The translations under genes were made by a program, and so were the position numbers. Shown here in pieces: positions 12,446-24,855 of a stretch of DNA of 64,000 nucleotides. The DNA is from Sarcomyxa edulis (taxonomy: Eukaryota > Basidiomycota > Agaricomycetes > Agaricales > Mycenaceae). The notes below the pieces were generated by a model, which saw nothing but the letters and a program-made list of their open reading frames with translations, was not told the DNA's origin and searched no databases. Numbering within the stretch: the stretch's first letter is position 1; each line of letters opens with the position of its first letter. The stretch is taken from positions 992,001-1,056,000 of the forward strand of contig QUOL01000010.1 in the NCBI GenBank assembly GCA_009761415.1, in the 5' to 3' direction.

Positions 12446-13425
12446 CGCCCCAATCAGAGAGGTACTTAGTTCGATATATGCTTATCCCCTCCCCAGTCTC
12501 CAGTGCGAGATACAGGACTCGGACTAGCACCCGGCGAACCGCGAACGGTTCGTCTGTCGTGAACGATGAGTCATGACAGAACATCGCTACTCGAGACGGG
12601 CGGGTTAGACAGATACTGAGGTGACCATGGTCCTTCCGAGTCTACGACAATAGAGCCCCTCCCGGACCCGGACCTGTTCAACAAAAAGCGAAAACAACGC
12701 GCTGCATCCAGGTAGATCTGTCAGTATTTGTCTTTTTTTACGAGGCTTGATACACGTTTTCGATTGAACAGTGATCAACGGTCATAATATCTACTAGTTC
12801 AACGGTATGTACCTGTATGTTTTATGGCACTACACTCAACACCCACCACCCACCACCCTCTGCAGCGTCTATTGGAAAGCCTTTCCCAACTCTCTCTGAA
12901 CTTATTCGTTACTCATTACTCTCAACTCTCTCTCGTATCCTCAAAGCCTTTTGTTAATTCATTGTGCTTTACCTAGGTACAGATATCACAGAAGTTGTAG
13001 ATACTATGAACTCATTCCCAACTCATTCCTCAGGGAAAATATACTTGATGAAATCTGAGTCCGAAATATCTTACAAGATCGGCGAGCAAGGTCTGCGCTG
13101 CTGCAAGCAGCACTTCCACGAGTAGTATCAATAGCCTCGAAAACCTCGAGTTTCGGGCTCAGGTTCCAATCCACTTGTCATACCAGAATCATCAGAACTG
13201 TCGTGCAAAGTTCACTCCTTCACATCATTGGCGCCCTGCTCACGAGGCCACTCGTTATCGTTGCCGCGTTACGCGTCTATCTCTCTATAAAGTACCCCGC
13301 GAATATTGGTCTCCTACTTTAATCCACGATTCGAACTTGACCCATCTATTGAACTTAGTAAGCTCCTGCGCTGACCAGTGATCTCGAGCTGATACTCTCT
13401 TGTGACTAGTTATTATTTGTCTCGA

Positions 13426-14573
13426 ATGTCTCGACGATCTACAACCCGAACTCCTAGCCATGGAGCGGTATTAGGTGAGTAAAACCTCGTTCGTAGAACG
13501 CGTACTTCATTGCTAAATCTTCTCAAATGACAGGCATCATCCTGCCATGCCTTGTATTTCCCGTGCTCAGCGCCACTGCTATTAAAATCATATTCGGACA
13601 CAGTATGAAAGGATCGGGGCTATTGGCGCAACTCAAATCCCAGTGCCCACCATTCCCTGTGGGTAATGCTGCGACTCCATATCGTATCCCGTATACTGGG
13701 CTCGATTTATTGGATTCCAAGTTATGCATATTAGTCGCAATGTTTCATGCAGCAATGGAGCCACTCTCCTTCCCTTTCCTCACGTATTTCATCGGTACCG
13801 CCGCCGCCCTCTCCAGCATTCCTTCAGTGGAAGCTTCCCGTACCAGCCGACATTTCACCATCGCATTCCCCATCATCATAGGCGCTCTATCTCAGACACT
13901 CACAGTCGGCGCAACCATGCCTCTCTACTGGCTTTGTTTCATCCTCACTTCTAACCTACGGGGAAACGAAAAAACCATGATCTCCCAAGCTAGCGCTGAA
14001 TCCATCCTCTTCAGTATATTCATCGGGAGCATCGTCCCCTCCGTCGCCATGTTCATCCTCAAAGATCCTATGGTGACCGCCATATGGCAGTTCTTCCCTC
14101 TTTGGGCTTCCATCGCGGGTTGGGCGCACTTAAAGCTCAGACCCGTCGTGAGCGCTCCGGGATCAGGATATGCGACCATACAAATGATGCAAGCCACCAT
14201 GTTCATCCTTGCATCGTCTACCCATGCCGCCGCTGCTTGGCCTTTGCTCCAAACCAAAGACTTCGATGCTCTCAAAACATTATTCCTGCCCTCGATTTCA
14301 AAGCTCGATCCCGCAACGACGAGTACCGCGTTGGCAACTAAAGATCTGTTGCAATGGGATGCTACGTTTGCTTTCGGATCGACGATTATCGCTTCCTTCT
14401 GGTTTGCCGATTCTTTTAAAAGCTTACTGGCCATTTTGGCATGGTATGCAGTTGCTACTCCAGTAGTAGGACCTGGCGCTGCAATAACGGGGGTTCTCCT
14501 TTGGCGTGAATCCAAGCTAAACGCACAAATGGAGTCTTTGAAAGTGGTTGTTAAAGACAAAAAGGAAACATAA
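13426..14573 (+). CDS. Polytopic membrane protein, function unknown
   Basis: Two exons: 13426-13474 (MSRRSTTRTPSHGAVLG) and 13534-14573, joined by a 59-nt intron with a GTGAGT donor. The protein has about 364 residues and several hydrophobic spans: IILPCLVFPVLSATAIKIIF, LCILVAMFHAAMEPLSF, FPIIIGALSQTLTVG followed by MPLYWLCFIL, ILFSIFIGSIVPSVAMFIL, and a late span around LLAILAWYAVATPVVGPGA. The YTGLDLLDSKLCILVAMF and FPIIIGALSQ..MPLYW elements resemble a widespread fungal membrane protein family often seen beside secondary-metabolite genes, but this assignment is from memory and unverified. No biosynthetic genes are next to it. Confidence 0.8.
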
Positions 14574-14686
14574 TACATAATGGAACATGATAGTAATATA
14601 AACGGATCGACAGCAATTATTGAAAAGGAAAACGGATGGTCAAGCACGGGATGAACATGGGTAGCGCTCCGTGCACGAGAAGGCTA

Positions 14687-17600
14687 TTACCGTTTGCCTT
14701 TGACAGGTTTGCCGTTTGTCTTGCCATTCGACTTGCCGCTCGACTTGCCATTGGTCTTTCCGTTTGATTTCTTTTTAGATCGGCCATCGTCAGAGTCATC
14801 CGAGTCAGCCTTCTTCGTGCCGTCTGCGCGCTTGAGGTCGGCTATGAAAATGAAGTATCATCAGTTTGGGTACGAAGCAGACGAGTAAGAGTACTGCAAC
14901 TCACACTTAGCAGCTTTTCTCTCCAACTCGTCCCAATCATCACCTAAGAGTTGCCATCAGTATATGCAGACATTAAACGGTATATTGATTCAACTGACCT
15001 TCATCACTTGAACCGTCTCCACCATAATCCGAACTATCGTCGCTTCCTCCACTTGCATCAGAAGCATCGAAATCACTCGCGTCATCGTCACTGCTCTCGA
15101 CGTCTTTGAGCTCCTCCGAATCCGCTTCGAATTCGGATTCAGACTCTGATCCATCAGAGCGTTCACTCTGAAGTCGACGATCATCAGCAAGAATGCACAA
15201 CTGTTGTATTCAAATACCCATGCACGTACCTCCTCTCCACCGGCACCACCCAAGAAACTCCACCCTCCTTGTTGGAAGAAGTCGTGTGGGCTTTCGTTGA
15301 TAGTCTTCATAATGGGACCCCAGTTCAAATTGACAGGACCTTCACTCATTGGGATGTCCACTGAACTAGAGGAAACAGAAAGGATTAGTCTTCCGGTAGA
15401 GTCTTATGCAACGACGAAGAGAACAACATACTCTAGCCAATTCTTGACGTCATCCAGCTGCGAACTTTGTATCGAGTTGATATGCAATGGGGGTTTGGTG
15501 AAGTCTTTGAAGATGAGACATAGATCGAATTGCTTCAATATGTATTGCACACGTTCGAGAGAGGCAATTTCGATGTCGGCCAGAGTGACAACGAGGAAAG
15601 GGGGGTCTGTGAGATGGACGAGACATTCCGTCGTTGGTTGGAGACGGACGCTGGTCCGGAATGGGACACCCTCGAAGGAGAGTTCTCGGAATGGGATGTC
15701 GAGCTCAAGAGTGTCTCCCGTCTAGTCAGTAGTGACTTGTTAGAGATGATGCAGCTGTCAAGAGACCAAAAGCACAAACCGATGCAGTGGCCGCTTCAGC
15801 AATCTTTTCTGCAAAGTGCTTCATCTCTTTGTTGAGGGCTTGTCTCCGTTTTCTTTCCTGCTGTTCCATCTCGATCTCGTCCTCGTCTCCATATCGGTGC
15901 TTACGCTTCCGATTACCTGTCTCATCGAACTGCACGTCCGTGGCTTCTCGGAAGAATTGGACATCCTATTGTAACTGATGTCAAAAGCAAAGACTAGAAA
16001 GAAATGAAGGAAAACGCACAAGAGCCTTCTTCTTACCGATCATAATCGGTGCTTTTAGATGAAGGTGGACGAGAACAATCAATTCACGATCGCACGGTTG
16101 GAAGAAGAGGTGTTTGACATTGCTGAAAAGAATGTCTAGATGATGCATGAATGAATGACATTAGAATCTCAACTGCCAATGATTACGCTCAAAATGAAAT
16201 GCTCACCAATCTTTTGAGAGCCTAGCGGAGACTGGTATCGGACACCGTTCTGATGGATTTCAACCTCTCCCGGTAGTCGTTTACCATCGAGTGCAGGTCT
16301 GACGAATGCCTCAGACAGTTTCACTGGTCTTCGGCCCTTCAGCTCAACGAGAGTTCCTTGGTCGATAACGTCAGCCATCTCCTTCTTTTGCTGCTCCCGT
16401 TTGTTAGCCTCTCTTTTCAGATCGGTAACCTGCTTATAGATGCTATCAAATCGGTGGCCATCTGTAGAACGGTATGAGATAGAACGGATAAATGTTGCGT
16501 CTGGATCCTCGAAGGGCTAGAAAGATATGGGTATTGAGGTCTTCTTGAAGAATGAAAGAAAGAAATCTCACCGTATCTTCTTTCTTCCCGGCCAGTTGCC
16601 CAGGCGTCTGGAAGTTGATTCGGAGGTATGTGTACTCGTCCTCTTCGTTCTTGCTCAGGTTCTTGATAGTGTTGATATGAAATGGGACGGCAAAGCCATG
16701 AATGGGAAGAATGACCGTCTGCGCCTTCCGATCGACAAATATCTGAGAAGAACGGCGTCAACAAGAGACCTTCAGAGGCAACGATGCCGAGAAGACATAC
16801 CCGTAATCTCTCGGTCTCCGCGGGTAACGCAGCCTCGCCTTTGTAACTCTGGAATCGTTTCCAACCCTTTCCTTCCTTGCCTGTGATGCCACCACCTTCT
16901 TCTGAATACTTCTGTAGACCCTCAGATTGCAACTTCTCGTGCAACTCTTTCTGATGCTCCGCGATCTTCGCCGCAGTAGTCATGTGTACCTCGTCTTGAG
17001 CAGCGCTGCGTGTCTGATTTCGCAAAACCTTGCCACCGACGGTTTTGTGCTTTACTGGCGAGCCGTTCGAAAGTGGGACGACAGGTGGTTTTTTCGTCTT
17101 CTTGGGTTTTTCGGGAGCGTCTTCGTCAGCTAAGAAGAATAAAGTGTCTTTCGCGGATTTTACGCCGTCGGTGAGGAGGGTGGAGTGTTTGGCCCCAATC
17201 TTCACGGTGTCCACAAGGTGCAAACAGTATCTGCGGGACCAACGAAATGAGCAGATAATTCACAATATCTTAAGTATGCCACGTACTTGTTCCCAGTGTC
17301 ATCTGTTAGATCAGAGAAACCAAGACTGAGGTTGAAAACCATGTTCTCTTTCAGAGTGCGGGTATTTTTTGAGGAGAGCAAGTAAGCCGAATCGCGGAAT
17401 TCCACACCCATCTGCCGAAGAAATCAATTTCTGCAGCGTGGGTTGAGACGAAATGGATAAAACTCACGCCGAATCCGATACTTCTAACAAAGTGCCTTTC
17501 CAGCTCTGGGTTCTTCTCTTTGACGAAGTTCAAAGCATGCTGATAGACGTCTCGAGTCGAAACATCACTCTTCATCATTGAAAGAAGATCAGCTTGAAGT

Positions 17601-18939
17601 GACAATAGCAAAGTGTGTTGTGTTTTCTGATCCTAAACACACAGACATCAGCCTTTCGCGTCGATTGTCTGAGATAGCAAAAAGGATTAGACTAACTGGA
17701 GTTGGGTCCACAATGAAAGTCCGGCCAAGATTAGCGCAGTAGTTTTTATATCGCATCCCGATGGAAATCAAGAATACGCCCTTGTGTGCGATGGAATCTG
17801 TCGAGGACTCTGCAGTGTATCGTAGGTCGTAACCGCTTTTTGTGGATCGAGATATGATGATAGGGGAATAACAGAACTCGGCGAGTTGCCAGTCCACCTA
17901 GCTCATTACCGTCAGTATTCGATCCAAGGGATCACTGTGCAGAGCAACTCACATCGTTCAGATCCTTGTTTTTACTCCAAACTTTCATATCAGGTCCTTT
18001 GGCAGAGCTACCCTCCCCTGACCCCAAACGCCCTTCAATCTGGGCTGAAAACGTTTCGTGAGACAATTTTGCTTCTCTGTCCAGTATCGTCTCCAACTTC
18101 TCGGCTACATGATACCGGAGGAGGGTCGAACTCATTGTTGCTGCGGTTTGAATAGCTTTCTGGAATTGTCAAGGTCAGCGGCGTACGATGCACATCGATA
18201 ACGAGCAGCTTACTAATTCCTCATCGTCCTTTACAGCCATGAACACGGAGACGGCGGATCCTATCTCGAGTAGTTCTGGTTTCTTTTCGGCAGCTGCTAC
18301 GAGGCCGTCCCACTCCGTGATGAGTTTTCCGGTATGCGTCTCCTTCGTGAGGCTGCCCACGCGCGTATGAGCGGTGTACCGATTGAAGAAATTTGGGAGA
18401 GCATCATTGGGAGGTTCTTTGCTTTTTGCTTGGGCGAGTATCTCGATAGAAACGACGCCAGTCTCCTCTTTTATTTGCGAGAGAATCTTGGCTAGAGATA
18501 ATCGCGTGAGTTGGCATTGAGACACGTCTGTAGTAGTATGAAAATGCAGACCTTTGTTTGAAGAGCAAAGGATGGTGAGCCTCTCTTTCTCAAACAAGAT
18601 AAGAGTGGATGGGAATTCGTATCCTAATAGCCATTGCTGCAGGCGGTCCCGTGTAAAGTCAATATGCCATCAATCCAAGCATCAGGGATCGTACGCACCT
18701 GAAGACACGTTCCTTTGCGCATAGGGTCATCCTCAGAAGCAGGGTCTCCGGCTGCGATGAAAAGAGCATCTGCGTCTGCCACGGACCCGTACTCGTCATT
18801 TTTGCCCGCGTTCTTGATAAGAAAAGTCAGAAACAAGTAAAACAGTTTCTCTCGACAAAAGTGAGCCACCCACTTTCCAACCGTCGTAGAGGCGTCCCAG
18901 ACGTGACCTGAATAGTGTTTTGTTCAACTCGACTTGCAT
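14687..18939 (-). CDS. SPT16: FACT complex subunit Spt16 (histone chaperone)
   Basis: Many-exon gene for the large FACT subunit, which binds H2A-H2B and H3-H4 during transcription and replication in the nucleus. The start at 18939 gives [20 protein letters not shown], then after a short intron [19 protein letters not shown], matching the conserved N-terminal start. The aminopeptidase-like domain follows ([60 protein letters not shown]) and lacks metal ligands, as usual for Spt16. The middle domain carries [18 protein letters not shown] sequence near 16620 and [18 protein letters not shown] near 16310. The C-terminus is very acidic (Asp/Ser tract at 15000-15170) and then turns basic, ending in SGK/NGK repeats. 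The acidic-then-basic tail is the histone-binding region expected for the family. Confidence 0.95.
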
Positions 18940-21142
18940 TGGGGGCAGCGAGGATGAAGATGGTAAATGACAAGTGGAAAGAGTCGAACGCGTCTAAAGT
19001 TGTGAGCTTGTGTGGACCGAGCGGAGCTCGAAGCACGATCAAGTCCGATCCCGGACTCATCCAACTCTTGACTTCAACCATCATTCAGAGTGCGGCGACT
19101 AGCTCATTGCAGGCGTGCGATTGCGTTGCTTGAATACTCTCCAGAATCACAGTAGACGGCCGTAAATAGGTATGTGATTGTCCAGCTTATGGCCTTCGTT
19201 GTAGATGTTTCAAGATGTACACTCCCAATTTTCGTGGTTCCACTCCTTTGGAGGAAGATCTACGTATTTCACAGAGGCCTTCGTGCAATTGAACACATCT
19301 ATGCACAGGACGACTTATGTCCCAGATATTTCCCGGAGGTCCTGCCGTCTTCCTGCCCATTTTGTACCACCAATCTGTGGCATCTCGACGTCCTGATCCT
19401 GGGCATCCTAAACTCTATCGGAGTGCTCGTCACTCTCCATATCTTGAACACTCAGCAGACCTGGCTCCTTTCAATTCTTTACTAGGGGCTTATCGCGATC
19501 TCCCCATCTGGAACACCTTTTCTAGTCGTGACTATTCCGTGATCAAGTGCTTGTCTGGATATACAGACACTCATGTCGCAATCCAATCCAATCCAATCAC
19601 ATCACTCCACTCTTTCTTCAACCCTTCACCTACCCTTGACTTCATTTGTCCTGTTTGACAGGCCGCTTCACCTGGAATGAACCTTATTGATACTCCACAG
19701 TGCGCAATCCACCGATCGATAGGAATTCCGCAACACCACGTCGGAATTCCTCTCGACTTTTGTGGAACAATTTTCACTCCCGAGGGCATCCTTAAGCTTA
19801 CCTTGTGGTGTCCTTCCAAAAATTTTAGTGTACTTGCTTTGCCAGGACCGCCAAACAGGGCCAAAGAACGCGCGACGCGACGCGTCTCATTTCAATCACG
19901 TTGCTCTTTCTCCTCAACTTGTCCTGAACTTTCATCGAGGTCATCTTCCAAATGCCGCAATCATCGTCTCCCCTCTGCTAATATACATTATCATTTAGAA
20001 TGCTGTTTTCAGATACAATATCAAGTCCACCAATTACCGAGTCTCCTCCATAGGGATGTGCCTGCCTGATCAAAGGCTGTCTTTCGTCGACGGCCACTGA
20101 GAGCCAACATCTACTGTCTGGTACTGGGCTACTCCTGGGTCCACTCAAAACATCCACTAAGTCCTCGGTCCCGGGTAGATGCCTTTTGCTTGCTCACCTC
20201 CACCTTACCATAACCATTCTTTGTATAGCTACTCGATCTGGTTACATGAAAAAAGCTCGAGGTCTCAAAGCAATCGTATCCGACGTCCTTCAGAATGGTG
20301 CACTCTGCATTTGGTTTAATTTTGAGGCTCTCCGCTTCTGTCGTGACATTAGACCGATCTGAGGAAAGGCCGGACCTTGCATAAGACACTCGATTTCGTA
20401 TGCCTGGCCGTTCATCTCACTTGGTACGGCGGGATGGCTGCCCTTGTGGCCCTTGTGCTATTCCCTTCCCAGACTTTGGCGACTGTCGGGCAATCTCAAA
20501 TCCTATGAGAATTTTCCAACCAACGTCTCGGCGCGATCATTGTCCGACCCGCGGTCTTGCTTGTTCGCTCTCTGAACGCCTTGACCGGTGATGCATGGAG
20601 GTCTTGGGGGTCGTTTCTATTCTTGTTCTTCAACGTGCTCGACTTCAGATGTCAGAACCCATGTTGGGCGCTCGAAGTGTGTATGGGTTCGAGTAATAGC
20701 GCTTGCAACCAACGCTGATGACTTGAGGACCTCTCGATCAAATCTACGCGGTCGGCGCAATCTACACCCTCTGACGATCGGACTACACGACCGAGATTAT
20801 AATCATTTGGGCCACCGAGTCCCCTGTGCTATCTCGTCCGTTCTCGCTGACTTGAAGCTCTCCAGGATACTTCATTTTTCCGGCATGGTTCTCGATTTTT
20901 TACGCACTATAACATCCTAGGAAGTCAGAACACAGAGGATTACAATCTGATTCCCGGATTGTTTCATGATAATCAGCCTGCGTCTAGGTTTATCGCGTCA
21001 TCCAACTGGAAGCCTGACAGTCAGAACGTCTTCTTTGCGCCACCTTCGGTGCACGCGCGTGGACTCGCAGAAAAAAGTTTTCATGCATTCGAGCCGTCTG
21101 CGACGTCGTAGGGTGAACGCTGACTCCATGGACGTATACGTA
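18940..21142. other. 2.2 kb stretch without a convincing gene
   Basis: The first few hundred bases should hold the SPT16 promoter. Open frames at 19174-19485 and 19317-19658 (+), 19571-19864 (-) and 20129-20389 (-) overlap each other, have no recognisable domain and no clear splice continuation. Small elements seen: a run of ccaat/caatc repeats at about 19579-19596 and an inverted repeat at 19722-19750. The part at 20400-20900 has scattered open frames broken by stops and may be a decayed gene, but I cannot name it. Confidence 0.5.
19722..19750. repeat. Short inverted repeat
   Basis: Arms ggaattccg and cggaattcc (9 bp each) separated by 11 nt. Each arm is itself nearly palindromic. No function can be assigned. 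Confidence 0.6.
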
Positions 21143-22270
21143 TCAATTCAACAAGTCAACAACGACAGGACGTTTCCCTGTGGCTAATGCTGCGTTTACT
21201 GAGACTCTACCGCCTCTCTCCGGCGCCATATCAGCGCCATGGGCCTCATGTATATGTCCGAATACATGAAGCCTGCATGTTGCGAGGTCTGGCGATCGCA
21301 ACCTAGCAGCAAGTTGTTTACAACCCACGCGCTTTCCTTTCCTGGTCAGGTCCAGTACACCGCGTGGAGGAGTATGTGTAAGAAGTATTTCTGTGTCGGC
21401 TGGTATAAGACGATATATGTCTGGCACAAACGTATTGGTCGCATCAGTGTCTAGTGAATTGAATAGAGATACAAATCTAGAGTGCCCACCATCTGCTTGT
21501 TGCCTGGTCGAGTACTGAAACGCCCCTTCGACGTGGACCGGTGAGGCCTTTTTTTTATCACGGGATTACTGAAGGCACAAGAAAATTGCTGAGAACAAGG
21601 AAGAGCTTACTGGGGATCCAAATACTTTCCACTCTCTGCCGGCCGCCGTCCTGAATGAGAACGGCTCGTACTGCAAGTAGTGGATACCTGCATCCGAGAT
21701 AGCTTGACGCCGGACCGCAGATCGGGACGTCTCTGAGGAACCCTCACAATCCTGGGTCATCAGGCCAACTATCAGAAAATCGCATATATAACGTTGACAA
21801 CATAGGACGCCATAGGGGCTTACTTCGGTAGGAACTTCGACACCTGGTGATGCGTCTTCGTCCAGGCATAACTTTTGGCGTTGTCAGCGATTGTTGTCAT
21901 TGGGACAAAAGAGATTCCTTGGACGAACATCATGGTTTCCAGCGATAACTCTGCAAGGACGTCGCATCAACACATAAGCAGAAACCGCAGGATAGTACGT
22001 TCCGTACTGAATTGTTCACATTTTAACCGGATGGCTTAGGTATTTCAGCCAAGCAATGGTGACGTTTAGCTGCTTTGGATAGCCCCAGCTACCCAGATCG
22101 CCAGCATGAAGAAGAACGTCGCCTTCGGGTACTGGAAACACCCTTGAATGTGTGTCGGATATGCAGACGAAACGAGTCCAATCTCTCCCTGGATGTGCTG
22201 GTGGTTCGCTGAGATAGACTTTTGCAGATTTTTCTTGCATGGTATAAAGAAGCGCTCGCAGATGATACAC
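21143..22270 (-). CDS. Calcineurin-like metallophosphoesterase (MPPED type)
   Basis: Several exons encode a small metallophosphoesterase. Metal-binding motifs in order: FVCISDTHSR (DxH), DVLLHAGDL (GD), VIAGNHD near 21930 (GNHD), ILLTHTPPRGVLD, and HVFGHIHEAHG (GHxH) near 21250. The protein ends in NAALATGKRPVVVDLLN. Splicing GNHD directly to LCLDEDASPGVEVPTE (intron around 21880-21930) preserves the frame. The full ligand set suggests an active hydrolase; fungal and animal relatives are MPPED-like proteins of unclear substrate. The start is uncertain: Met at 22270 or MQEKSAKVYLSEPP at about 22237 both fit, and an additional 5' exon further upstream cannot be excluded. Confidence 0.87.
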
Positions 22271-23201
22271 TTATCTGGGCTAGGCTGGGAGGAGGTTCTA
22301 TGTAACTTATCAGCAATTCCAAGAGGACAGCCTCCGAGTACAAGAGCTAGTGATCGGCAGCAACTCGGCACTTTAGCCTGAAAAGGGAATCGCCACGTTG
22401 TTCCATACCTTGTCCTCCTCCTCGTCAGAAAGCAGTCCACTGCAAAACCCGAAGACATCCAACCTCCGAAAAGAGGTATACGTGTTCCCTCGGTACGGCA
22501 TTTCTCTGGCATCTGCTGCTTGATCTGGTCTGTTGTTGACATGTCGATTTGCACAAGACTTGGCCCGAGAGGAGCGTGTAAGAGCGTGTGATAAGCAGCT
22601 TCTCTTGTGCCAGATAACCCCAGATGGCATGGCGCACGGAAGCAAATGGTGAAAACCTGGATTTGAAATAGCGAATGACAGCATCGATTCGCATTCTTCA
22701 ACATGTGCTGCACACAAAGTCAAAAACCCTGTTTTTTTTTACAAGACGTCTTCCATCCTCGAAAATTCACACAAACCCTGAACTATACCTCGTACTATGT
22801 AGAGCATTGGCTTTGGAACGCGTAATAACCTGAAATATCGCGTTCCTATCGTGTAGGTCGACCGGAGACATTAAGTACGCGCTTCAACGTGAATTGGAGG
22901 CTGTAACTGGTGCTGATCTTATCAGCAATAATGGGATTTTTTAGTGGATGTCAGGGTGTTCAGGGCTGCGATCTGGATGGATCTTGAATTGCCAATTGGA
23001 CGCAAAGATAAAAAGAATTTCAAAAATGGTTTGTGGGTCCCAGTTGACAGGAAGGGGTAAAGCTCGCCCACGAACCTCACGCATGATCCTCTTCGTTTCT
23101 TCGACTTTTCGATATAAAACTCTCGCTTTGCCATCTCACATCGAGCATTTTGTCTCCCGGCGATCCGTTAGGGCTCTAGCTGCTTCTTCTAGTGTCGTTT
23201 T
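22271..23201. other. Divergent intergenic region, metallophosphoesterase / Zn2Cys6 gene
   Basis: About 930 bp. Overlapping minus-strand open frames occupy 22373-22723 (one begins MSTTDQIKQQMPEKC, another contains LDVFGFCSGLLSDEEEDK). They could be 5' exons of the metallophosphoesterase or a decayed neighbour, but no splice plan with normal-sized introns joins them cleanly. The 200 bp before 23202 is the likely promoter of the Zn2Cys6 gene. Confidence 0.45.
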
Positions 23202-24786
23202 ATGATGGATGCCACAGCACGCGCATACCGCGAAGCGTGCTACACCGACGACACCGACGACGAGCACTCTTACTACTACAGTGATGGATCTCCCACATCG
23301 GCGTGGGGCTTTGACTCGGATGCCGACATAGATGGTCAGATATATCTCGCTCCCACCCATGAACTGATGATCTCTCAGATGGAAGCCAACGCCTCGAAGG
23401 TGAGTACTAGTGACTCCGGTTCAATCCACTTCTTTCTAATAATAATAGTGTGAACCTCTCCAGCCTGATGCAGAAGAGACTTCTCTCTTTGCAAGATTCG
23501 TTCGTCGAGCAGACGAGGAGTTTTACCGCACCTTTCCAGCGGCGAGGCAGTCCCAGGTGTCAGTCGACGGATCTGAGTACGAGTCTTCTTCTACGACCTA
23601 CTTGCCTTCGCCTATGTCTCCCACATCCCCTCCGTCTCTTGCTCGTGCCCTCGATGAGCCTGCTTCAGCTTCGCAGGCCTACACAAGCTTGCCGGAACAA
23701 TTGTCAGATCTTAACTATGATTACGATGTCGATATACCCTCTCATCTTGCTATCGCTCCTAATCCTGGTTCTATCCTCATTCCGGAGCGACATGGAATGG
23801 AATACGGAAGCAGCTCGCGTCCCATTGGCTTCTCTCATGAAGCCATTTACGCATCTGTATGTCTATTCTTTCCTCGTTCATTTAACAGCCCACTGACAGC
23901 TTCTAATTAGACGGTGACTCAGTCGCCTCTGACAGCTCAGTCCAACTCAACTGCTTTTGCGCCTGTATACGCCGAGCCCATCCCTCCTCATATGATCGTG
24001 CCGTCCCAACAACCTATCGCAGAAAATCGAAATCGACAGTCCTATCCGAGTCACCCATCTGGCGGCATGCATGGGCCCTATCAGGCCCCCGAACCGCAGC
24101 ATCAACATCCGTGGCCCGATGACAAACCGGCATGTCAAGAGTACACGACTATGCCAACATCGTCCTCACAGCCCTCCTCTTCAACCTCCCACTCCCACGA
24201 GGTACATGATCGGTGGCGATATGAGATCGTCGACTCCGCTATAGGTCAAATGTCATCCTGGGTGCCGGATCACCCTCCCACAGATGCTCTTCCCAACTCT
24301 CAACGGCCATCTAGCCACGAAGAGCGTCTCGCTCGCCGCCGCATGAATCAGGCTCGTTCATATTCACAGTCGAGCTCGAGTTCGTACACATATAGCTCGA
24401 GTCCGCCAGCGACCATGACGTCGTACTCTCAGCCATCGTCATTCGCGAACTCAGAGACGAGCTTGGGCATGATGCTCAACAGGTCACGATCGTTGGAGAA
24501 AAAAGCTTTGGCATGTTATTTCTGTCGCGGTCGGAAGATCGCCTGCGGGGGACCGGTAGAAGGAAGCTCGACTCATACTTGCCAGTATGTGTTTTCTATC
24601 GCCTTTCCTTATGCTACCGTTCGGGATACTGATTTTCTTGTTTGTATCATCAGCCAATGCCAACGACGATCGCTCTCCTGCGTCTATCCAACGGAAAATC
24701 GTCGCGGGATACGGAGGAAGCCTCTCGCTTCCGACCCGTCTGCTCCCAAGGTGATACTCCAGGCAGCTCCCAAGAAGAAACATTGA
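23202..24786 (+). CDS. Zn2Cys6 transcription factor with C-terminal finger
   Basis: Four exons (23202-23399, 23464-23856, 23911-24584, 24654-24786) join in frame to a protein of 465 residues. The first 380 residues are Ser/Pro/Gln rich and acidic at the start, with no known fold. The zinc cluster lies near the C-terminus: ACYFCRGRKIACGG, then after a spacer TC HQC QRRSLSCVYP, giving six cysteines in the CxxCRxRKxxC..CxxCxxxxxxC order. An intron interrupts the codon between the fourth Cys and the next pair. Arg/Lys-rich sequence follows and the protein ends in APKKKH. It should bind DNA in the nucleus. Targets are unknown; no fungal-specific middle homology domain is visible. Confidence 0.88.
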
Positions 24787-24855
24787 ATTGTTATGATAAA
24801 ATTACAGTATAGCCATGATCATGCCTCCTTCCCCTCTTTTATACTTTTCTTTCTC

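Larger units (their letters stand above)
10641..13425. other. Gene-poor 2.8 kb stretch with a duplicated remnant
   Basis: No convincing complete gene. An isolated open stretch from about 11186 (MVSIDSDAAQKKSTAQDLAS) runs to a possible donor at 11302 but leads to no recognisable continuation. A minus-strand frame at 10806-11000 is equally unsupported. Two diverged copies of one segment (see repeats) occupy 11393-12445. A small hairpin lies at 12535-12552 (7-bp arms, CGAA loop). A CAC-rich simple stretch lies near 12840-12860, and CT-rich sequence at 12885-12935. Confidence 0.6.

Noticed and set aside
13925..14647. 240-codon minus-strand frame
   Set aside because: Antisense to the polytopic membrane protein, whose hydrophobic pattern and splice join are convincing.
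14695..14770. Tandem repeats considered as a separate satellite
   Set aside because: They encode the SGK/NGK repeats of the SPT16 basic tail and are part of the gene.
20640..20705. gggttcgagt motif resembling a tRNA T-loop
   Set aside because: No acceptor stem or anticodon stem can be folded around it.
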